Assembly (NCBI RefSeq): GCF_000513895.2 | Contig: NZ_CP165782.1 | Coordinates: 930,001-994,000 of the forward strand | Reading direction: 5' to 3' | Source: Ensifer sp. WSM1721 | Lineage (GTDB): Bacteria > Pseudomonadota > Alphaproteobacteria > Rhizobiales > Rhizobiaceae | DNA length: 64,000 bases | Shown here: positions 58,155-64,000 of the stretch, piece after piece | Layout: each line of letters opens with the position of its first letter | Position numbering within the stretch: the stretch's first letter is position 1 | Program-made: the position numbers and the translations under genes | Notes under the pieces: model-generated | What the model saw: only the letters and a program-made list of their open reading frames with translations | Told to the model about the DNA's origin: nothing | Databases searched by the model: none

Positions 58155-59327
58155 TTATCGTCGCCGCCTTGCCGCCAGCCTTTGGTAGACTTCTTCCGTC
58201 TGGTCGAGCATCCGCTTGAGCGTGAAGCGATCCCGGCAGGCATCCGCCGCCTTGGCAAGTCGCGGATAGGTACCCGGATCTGCCGCGGCGATCATGGCTT
58301 TGGCAAGCGGCGAAATATCGTCGCTATTGGGGATGATGAAGCCATTCTCTCCGTGCTCGACTGCGGTTTTCGCGCCCCCGACCTCGGAGATGATGATTGG
58401 TCGGCCGGCAGCAGCGGCTTCCAGCATCACATAGGACATCGCCTCGTAGCGGCTCGGCATGACGAGGAGGTCGAACGAGCAAACGGCTTGTGGCCCGGTG
58501 AAGGCGGCAGTGAGATGAATGCGGTTCTGCAATCCGCTTGCGGCGATCGCTTGGCGAAGCTCTTCCTCCAGTTCGCCCGATCCGACCATCACCAGATGGC
58601 TGTTCCCGACCGACGACGCCATGCTCTTAAAAGCGGCGAGCAGGCGCTCAGGCGCTTTTTGCGCGGTAAGGCGCCCGATGAAACCGAAGACGAAAGCGTC
58701 AGACGGGATGCCGAAGCTCGCGCGCACCGTCTGCGCCATTTCGGGGGAGGGGGCCTCAACGCCGTTGACGATCACCGACATGCGTTCCTGCGGCAGGCCG
58801 AGCGAGAGCGCATGGGCGAACTCGTCCTCGGAGACGGTGACGAGTTGGTCGGTGAAGAACCAGGCGAGAAGCGATTCGATCCCACCATAGATCAGCCGGC
58901 CGCCACGCCCGAGCGTCGGGTCCATCGTCCTGAAGGCGTGCGGTGTGTAGACGCGCGGCACGTGCGGCCCCGGCAGGCGGAGGCGCGTCAGTGCCCCGGC
59001 CTTGGAACTGTGGCCATGGATGACGTCGAACGGCCCGGCGCCGCGGATGATCCGGCTTATGGCGCGGAAAGATGGCAGGTCGGAGGGGCCGGGCGCGCGC
59101 CGCATGTCGACGGCGTGGACAGCGGCAAGGCCGAGCGCCTTGAGCTCACGGACGAAACCTTCCTCCGCCCGGACTGGGGAGTAGATTGCCTCGACGTCAT
59201 GGCCGCGTGCATGCATGCCGCGGCAAAGGTCGAGGAAGTGACGCCCGGACCCGCCGCCGCTCGGCTCCAGGATTTCGAGAAGGCGCAGCGGAGCGGCCGG
59301 CGAGTTGCCGCTTGCGGAATGGCTCAT
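58155..59327 (-). CDS. Glycosyltransferase family 4 (last gene of the polysaccharide operon)
   Basis: 390 residues, GT-B fold. The N half contains LEPSGGGSGRHFLDLCRGMH and DVIHGHSSKAGALTR. The C half contains FGFIGRLTAQKAPERLL and the nucleotide-sugar site SRYEAMSYVMLEAAAAGRPI with the EX7E pattern. It adds one sugar in the repeat unit on the lipid carrier at the cytoplasmic face. The start at 59327 overlaps the stop of the preceding gene (ATGA). The sugar is unknown. Confidence 0.9.
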   Translation of the reverse strand: MSHSASGNSPAAPLRLLEILEPSGGGSGRHFLDLCRGMHARGHDVEAIYSPVRAEEGFVRELKALGLAAVHAVDMRRAPGPSDLPSFRAISRIIRGAGPFDVIHGHSSKAGALTRLRLPGPHVPRVYTPHAFRTMDPTLGRGGRLIYGGIESLLAWFFTDQLVTVSEDEFAHALSLGLPQERMSVIVNGVEAPSPEMAQTVRASFGIPSDAFVFGFIGRLTAQKAPERLLAAFKSMASSVGNSHLVMVGSGELEEELRQAIAASGLQNRIHLTAAFTGPQAVCSFDLLVMPSRYEAMSYVMLEAAAAGRPIIISEVGGAKTAVEHGENGFIIPNSDDISPLAKAMIAAADPGTYPRLAKAADACRDRFTLKRMLDQTEEVYQRLAARRRR

Positions 59328-60574
59328 TGTCCGGCGGGCTTTCCGGCCCGGGCGCGACGTCGGCTGCGGTATTCGAGCGCGGCGCATCCCCAGACGATGC
59401 CGACAAGCATGTAGAAATGGCGCCAGTGATCAGTGTCGATGACATTGCCGATGCCCACATGGCCGATCAGCGTGACCCAGGCGATCATCAGATAGGGTTG
59501 CCACGGCCTGTTGAGCAGAAGGAAGCGGAAACCGAGCGAGAGCGTCCACAGGACGAGCGTGACATAGGAAACGAAGCCGAGCCAGCCGTAGGATGTCAGG
59601 CTCTTCAGAAGCACATTGTGCTCGTCTTCGGGAAACATGGTGCTGAACACCATCGGGCCGATGCCGAGCGGTTTTTCCATCGACATCAGAAAGCCGATCC
59701 GGTGCCGGTCGAACCGGCCGAGATGCCCGCCGTCGTAGTCCTGCACAAGCTGAGAGCGGCTCGAAAAGAGGGCGGCGACCCGCTCGGATTGCAGGGCGAC
59801 CAGGAGCGCTCCGACGATAAACAGTGTGCCACAGAGCGCCAGCACAAGGATCCGCAAGCGGAAGAGGCCGTTTCGCTCCTTGAGCAGCATGACGAAGACG
59901 AAGGCGACGATGCAGAAAAGGTTGAGCGCCCAGGCGGCACGGGAGAAGGAGAGGAACACGCCAAGCGCAAGCACGAGCAGCCCGGCGATCTTTAACGGCG
60001 CCCGGCCGACCGGCTGGGTCAGCAGGCCGTGTATGAGGTAGAGCGCCGGGGCCGCCAGGAAGGGCCCGAAAACGTTCGGGTCCTGGAAGGCCCCTTTGGC
60101 GCGGTCATAGAGGGTGAAGTTGCTCGCACCGGGTATCGCGCCGAAATAGCCGAGTATGCCAAGAAGGGCGGTGATGATCGCCGCAGCCAGCCAAGCGTTG
60201 AAGATGAGCGGCAGGCGCTGGTGGCGATCTTCTATGATGGCTGCGAAAAAGACGGCCGAGAGGCAGAGAAAGCCCGAGACGGCCATGTACATCGGCCCTG
60301 TGCCGAGGTCGCTCATCACCGTTAGAGAAAGGGTGCCGCCGACCATGAACAATATGAGGAGGGCGAGCAGGGGGGCGACCGCACGGGAAATCCTGAGGCC
60401 GAAGACGGCCCAGAGACCGATGAGGCCGGTCATGAAGACCTCGTAGGGCGCGGGTTCCGCAATAACGAAGCCCGACAGAAAAACGGCGAACGCAACCAGG
60501 CCCGAGCCGACGATCGAAATCGCGGCGAGCTGCGGCCGAAGGACGACGGGCCTCGATGCGGTCGCGGCGATCAA
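59324..60574 (-). CDS. O-antigen ligase/polymerase family membrane protein
   Basis: 416 residues with about eleven membrane segments. A large periplasmic loop after segment eight (about 255-330) carries HRIGFLMSMEKPLGIGPMVF and FPEDEHNVLLKSL, the Wzy_C/O-antigen ligase pattern. It probably polymerises or ligates the exported repeat unit. It starts with TTG at 60574 inside the stop of the preceding gene (TTGA overlap); the first ATG lies about 48 codons further, too late for segment one. Confidence 0.87.
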   Translation of the reverse strand: MIAATASRPVVLRPQLAAISIVGSGLVAFAVFLSGFVIAEPAPYEVFMTGLIGLWAVFGLRISRAVAPLLALLILFMVGGTLSLTVMSDLGTGPMYMAVSGFLCLSAVFFAAIIEDRHQRLPLIFNAWLAAAIITALLGILGYFGAIPGASNFTLYDRAKGAFQDPNVFGPFLAAPALYLIHGLLTQPVGRAPLKIAGLLVLALGVFLSFSRAAWALNLFCIVAFVFVMLLKERNGLFRLRILVLALCGTLFIVGALLVALQSERVAALFSSRSQLVQDYDGGHLGRFDRHRIGFLMSMEKPLGIGPMVFSTMFPEDEHNVLLKSLTSYGWLGFVSYVTLVLWTLSLGFRFLLLNRPWQPYLMIAWVTLIGHVGIGNVIDTDHWRHFYMLVGIVWGCAALEYRSRRRARAGKPAGQ

Positions 60575-62133
60575 TAGGCGTTTTCCGTGTTGAGCAGCCG
60601 GAACGGTGTCAGGAACAGGATCTTCAGATCGAAGAGCAGGGACCAGTTCTCGATGTAGTGTAGGTCGAACGCGGTGCGGAAGCGGATCTTCTCATCATTG
60701 TCGATCTCTCCGCGCCAGCCATTGATCTGGGCCCAGCCCGTCACGCCAGGCTTGACGCGGTGGCGGGCGAAATAGCCCTCGACGACATCGGAATAGGTCC
60801 GATTCTGCGTCTGGGCGAGCACCGCATGGGGGCGCGGCCCGACGAGCGAGAGCTCGCCCTTCAGCACGTTGAAGAGCTGCGGCAACTCGTCAACCGAGGA
60901 CTTACGCAGGAAACGGCCGACGGGCGTCACCCGGGGGTCATTTTTGGTGACCGCATTGCGGGCGGTCGGGTCGCTCATATGCGTATACATTGAGCGGAAT
61001 TTGTAGACCTCGATGGTCTCGTTGTTGAAACCGTGGCGGAGCTGCTTGAAGATGATCGGACCGGGCGAGGTCGCCTTCACGGCGATCGCCGCGACAAGCA
61101 TCACCGGCCAGAGCAGGGCAAGCGCCGCGAGGCTGAAGAAGATGTCGAAGCAACGTTTCGCCACCGAATCCCAGTCGGCAATCGGCTTGTCGAAAATGTC
61201 GAGCATCGGCACCTGCCCGACATGTGAGTAGCTGCGCGGGCGGAACCGCAGATTGTTGGCATGCGCCGCGAGCCGGATATCGAGGGGCAGTATCCAAAGC
61301 TTTCGCAAGAGCTCGAGGATACGCTTCTCCGCTGTCAACGGCAGCGAGATGATCAGCATGTCGATCCTGGCGAGCCGTGCGAACTCGATCAGTTCGTCGA
61401 CAGTCCCAAGCTTCGGGTAGCCGGCAATCACGTTCGGCGATCGGCGCTCGTCGCGATCGTCGAAGATGCCGCAGATGCGGATATCGTTGTCCGGTTGGTG
61501 CTCGATGGCGCGGATGAGGTCCTTCGCCGGTTGGCCGCCGCCGACGACGACGGCACGGCGTTCCATCGTGCCGTTTCGTGACCAATGGCGGATCGAATAG
61601 GCGATGAAGGCGCGCTCGGCGACGAGGAATAAGGCGCCGACAATGAACCATGTGCCGATCCAGAGGCGCGAATAAAGGTGGCCGGACTTTAAAAAAAACA
61701 GCGCAAGCGCGATCGCGCCGAAGGCCGCCACCCAGGCGGCGAGGATGCGCGGGGTCATCCTGAGCCAGGCGCGCAGGGCTGGCACCTGGTAGGCATCGGC
61801 GATCTGCATGGCGGCGACGGCGAGTGCCGAGCCGCCGGCGAGGATGGCGAGATAGACGGGCAGTTGCGCAAACGTCGGCTCGACATATTGCGCGTTGATA
61901 CCGTAGCCGATGGCAAAAAGGGCGCAGAAGTCGAGCAAGCGGATGAGGCCGGTGACCATCGCCGGCGAATAGGTGTCGGCGCGAAACTGGAGCGCGATCT
62001 GCTTCGCGAGCGGATTGAGCTCCGCAATATCCTTCTTGCCCTTCTTCTCCTCACGCGCGCCCATCCGGATCTCCGAGGCCTTCTTGCGAAGCGCTTCGGG
62101 ATCGAAGGTCTCTGGCCTGTCAAACTGGTTCAT
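60571..62133 (-). CDS. Undecaprenyl-phosphate glycosylphosphotransferase (polyisoprenyl-phosphate hexose-1-phosphate transferase)
   Basis: 520 residues. The N half has four to five membrane segments and a CoA-binding-like Rossmann domain ([20 protein letters not shown]). The C-terminal bacterial sugar transferase domain (about 320-520) contains [53 protein letters not shown] and GPRPHAV. It starts the repeat unit by moving a hexose-1-phosphate to the lipid carrier. It is similar in layout to Agrobacterium UppE, which starts unipolar polysaccharide; that link is inference. The start [20 protein letters not shown] is at 62133. Confidence 0.9.
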   Translation of the reverse strand: MNQFDRPETFDPEALRKKASEIRMGAREEKKGKKDIAELNPLAKQIALQFRADTYSPAMVTGLIRLLDFCALFAIGYGINAQYVEPTFAQLPVYLAILAGGSALAVAAMQIADAYQVPALRAWLRMTPRILAAWVAAFGAIALALFFLKSGHLYSRLWIGTWFIVGALFLVAERAFIAYSIRHWSRNGTMERRAVVVGGGQPAKDLIRAIEHQPDNDIRICGIFDDRDERRSPNVIAGYPKLGTVDELIEFARLARIDMLIISLPLTAEKRILELLRKLWILPLDIRLAAHANNLRFRPRSYSHVGQVPMLDIFDKPIADWDSVAKRCFDIFFSLAALALLWPVMLVAAIAVKATSPGPIIFKQLRHGFNNETIEVYKFRSMYTHMSDPTARNAVTKNDPRVTPVGRFLRKSSVDELPQLFNVLKGELSLVGPRPHAVLAQTQNRTYSDVVEGYFARHRVKPGVTGWAQINGWRGEIDNDEKIRFRTAFDLHYIENWSLLFDLKILFLTPFRLLNTENAY

Positions 62134-62193
62134 GGTTTCTTTCCGGCGCTGAAGTCCCCTTCGTCCGGATAGCAGAAAGCCACTAAGAAACGC

Positions 62194-63366
62194 TTACGTT
62201 GTGCGAAGCCGCGCCGCAGGCACGAGAGATTCCTCGGTCAGTTCGCGGTAGAGCTGCATCACGTGTTTGCTCATGACGGAAGCGGCGAAGCGCGATTTGA
62301 ACCGCTCTGCGTCCTGCTTCGTGCGGACGGTCCACTCCTCGTCGACGATCGCGGCCGCCATGGCCGCGGCAATTGCCCCTGCGTTGCCCGGCTCGACCAA
62401 CGCTTCGTTGTCCGCGCCGAGCACTTCCGGCATACCGCCGACCCGGGTCGCGATCACCGGCTTGCCGGCGGCGAGCGCTTCCAGAAGGATGTAGGGCATC
62501 GACTCCGCGCGAGACGGAATGACGACCAGTCGGGCGAGTGCGAAAGCCTCGCGTGCCTTCATCGCGGGGAACATTCTGATACGGTCGCCGAGACCCATCC
62601 GCAGGATCATTTCTTCGTATTGCCGCTGCTGGGGGCCGTCTCCGATCATCAGCGCCGAAAGGCGGCGCCCGGCGATGCGCTCGGCCGCGGCAAAGCCCTC
62701 TATGAAGAGATCGGGACCCTTGAGGTCCCGCATCATGCCGATATAGAGGAGATCGACGGCATCGGATCTCGTCGCGGTCGGCTCGAACTCGCCATCATCG
62801 ATGCCGTTATAGATCAGCTCGTTCCGGCCCGGCGGTCGGCCGACCTTGGCGAAATAGGTCTGGCGTTCGAAGTCGCAGACGAAGACGAGCGCATCGGTAA
62901 GACGCTCCTGCAGCCGCTCCAGACGGAAGATGAACGCGCCGGCGAGGGACTTCCGCGGGAAGTGCAGGCTGCCCCCATGGGGCGAATAGAGGCGGGCTAC
63001 GCGATACTTGTTGACCCGCAGGGCTGAACCGATGATGCGTGCAAGCGCGCCACCCTTGGCGCCGTGCCCGTGCAGTACATCCGGTTGCAAATTTCTGATT
63101 TCCGTGTAGCTGCGCCACAGCGCGCCGATGTCCGATGGGCCGATGCCGCGGTGGATCGGCACGCGAAGGACGCCGAGCGCCAGATGCGGACGCACCTCAT
63201 CGAAAAGCGAATCCTCGTAGGCGCCACCGGTGATGCTGTCGCAGAGGATGCCGACTTGGTGTCCGGCTTGCGCATGAGCCTCGGCAAGATCGCGCACATG
63301 GCGGAAGATGCCTCCGACGGGCGATCTGAAGCAATGGAGGATGCGCAGGGAACGTTCGCTCGCCAT
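62194..63366 (-). CDS. Glycosyltransferase family 4
   Basis: 390 residues, GT-B fold. It opens ERSLRILHCFRSPVGGIFRH and DVLHGHGAKGGALARIIGSA. The C half has VDLLYIGMMRDLKGPDLFIE and SRAESMPYILLEALAAGKPV (EX7E). About 25 percent resembles the other GT4 gene of the operon in plan, but the two are clearly different proteins. It follows the export lipoprotein gene by five bases. Confidence 0.9.
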   Translation of the reverse strand: MASERSLRILHCFRSPVGGIFRHVRDLAEAHAQAGHQVGILCDSITGGAYEDSLFDEVRPHLALGVLRVPIHRGIGPSDIGALWRSYTEIRNLQPDVLHGHGAKGGALARIIGSALRVNKYRVARLYSPHGGSLHFPRKSLAGAFIFRLERLQERLTDALVFVCDFERQTYFAKVGRPPGRNELIYNGIDDGEFEPTATRSDAVDLLYIGMMRDLKGPDLFIEGFAAAERIAGRRLSALMIGDGPQQRQYEEMILRMGLGDRIRMFPAMKAREAFALARLVVIPSRAESMPYILLEALAAGKPVIATRVGGMPEVLGADNEALVEPGNAGAIAAAMAAAIVDEEWTVRTKQDAERFKSRFAASVMSKHVMQLYRELTEESLVPAARLRTT

Positions 63367-63371
63367 GGAGA

Positions 63372-63947
63372 TCAGAACAGCCGTTCGCGAACATAGATCG
63401 TGTCGCCCGCCAGCACCGGGTCGGTGATTGGCACGCGTCCGGTGATGATGCGGCCGTTGACCTTGCGGGTGACATCGGCGGTCTGCTGGTAGGCCCGCGG
63501 TGTAAAACCGCCGGCGACCGCGATCGCGTTCTGGATGGTCATGCCCGGAACGTAGGCGTACTGACCGGCCTGGCCCACCTCGCCCATGATGAACACGGAG
63601 CGGTAGCGGTCGACTTCGATGGTCACGTCGGGGTCCTTGAGGAAGCCTTGGCGCAACTTCGACGCGATCATGCCTTCGAGTTCCGGCAATGTATGACCAC
63701 GCGACGGCACGGCTCCGATCAGCGGGAAGGCGACATAACCCGCCTGGTCGACCGTGTAAGTTCCGCTGAGACTCGGCTGCTCAAAGACGTTGACGCGCAG
63801 GCGATCGCCGCTGTCCAGCCGATAGGGTTGGATTGTCGCCTGGCTGAATGCCTTGGGCGCGGGCTGGTAATTGGTGCAGCCGCCGACGAGCGCCGGCAAT
63901 AAAGCCACGGCGAAAGCGCGTGTTCTCCTGGTGGCTGCGGTCGACAT
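63372..63947 (-). CDS. Outer-membrane polysaccharide export lipoprotein (Wza family)
   Basis: 191 residues. The lipoprotein signal ends LVGGC (Cys24). The Poly_export domain (about 38-115) reads YRLDSGDRLRVNVFEQPSLS and DQAGYVAFPLIGAVPSRG, and an SLBB part follows (VFIMGEVGQAGQYAYVPGMT). It forms the exit channel for the polysaccharide in the outer membrane. It is short for a Wza, as many rhizobial homologues are. It is the first gene of the operon within the window; its promoter should lie in the last 50 bases of the window or beyond. Confidence 0.92.
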   Translation of the reverse strand: MSTAATRRTRAFAVALLPALVGGCTNYQPAPKAFSQATIQPYRLDSGDRLRVNVFEQPSLSGTYTVDQAGYVAFPLIGAVPSRGHTLPELEGMIASKLRQGFLKDPDVTIEVDRYRSVFIMGEVGQAGQYAYVPGMTIQNAIAVAGGFTPRAYQQTADVTRKVNGRIITGRVPITDPVLAGDTIYVRERLF

Positions 63948-64000
63948 GCGGGTCTCGGGCTCCGGAAATGATCACCTCTCGCCAACGTTATCGATCCGTT

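Overview
The window is high-GC, densely coded alphaproteobacterial chromosome and most likely comes from Sinorhizobium/Ensifer (Rhizobiaceae). Three things point there. The acid-response pair lpiA-acvB, the regulator/transpeptidase pair ldtR-ldtP and the run hdaA-ppk-ppx are all present. The block bamE / cytochrome bc1 chaperone / DUF177 / plsX / fabH / ihfA / merR is intact. Two copies of the Rhizobium-specific repeat RIME1 occur. The genus call rests on recognition of proteins and repeats, not on a database search.

Positions 1-51,700 are mostly core genes. Left to right: a gene tail; nudK; lpiA-acvB (synthesis and turnover of lysyl-phosphatidylglycerol); purM-purN on the minus strand; a PerM-type permease; hdaA; ppk and ppx (polyphosphate metabolism); a secreted phytase-like esterase; a DUF2000 protein; a membrane nucleotide cyclase; rnd; a Tat-exported multicopper oxidase; an MFS transporter; aspS; a rhodanese; a groEL with no groES; a secreted protein of unknown function; parC; an ArsR-like regulator; a DMT transporter; bpt; an RDD protein; a magnesium-type hemB; ldtR and ldtP; then glyA-nrdR-ribD-ribE and ribH-nusB. 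The riboflavin/nusB order is broken by three minus-strand genes. A proton-pumping pyrophosphatase (hppA) and the envelope/fatty-acid block follow.

Positions 51,700-58,150 are the accessory part. A tRNA-Pro(GGG) gene is followed by a broken tyrosine integrase, about 3.4 kb of low-recognition cargo (two membrane proteins, one secreted protein, small ORFs) and a second copy of the tRNA 3' end, so this is a decayed integrated element. To its right lie RIME1 repeats, a CsbD stress protein, several very small ORFs (including 29- and 58-residue ones) and a secreted protein with a nine-residue repeat.

Positions 58,155-63,947 hold a compact minus-strand exopolysaccharide operon: outer-membrane export lipoprotein, glycosyltransferase, initiating polyprenyl glycosylphosphotransferase, O-antigen-ligase-type protein, glycosyltransferase. 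The last genes overlap by four bases.

The most unusual items are the palindromic repeat translated in frame inside ribD, the decayed island at tRNA-Pro with a T-arm-compensated second attachment copy, and the unannotated small proteins around it. No CRISPR array, intact transposase or complete prophage was seen.
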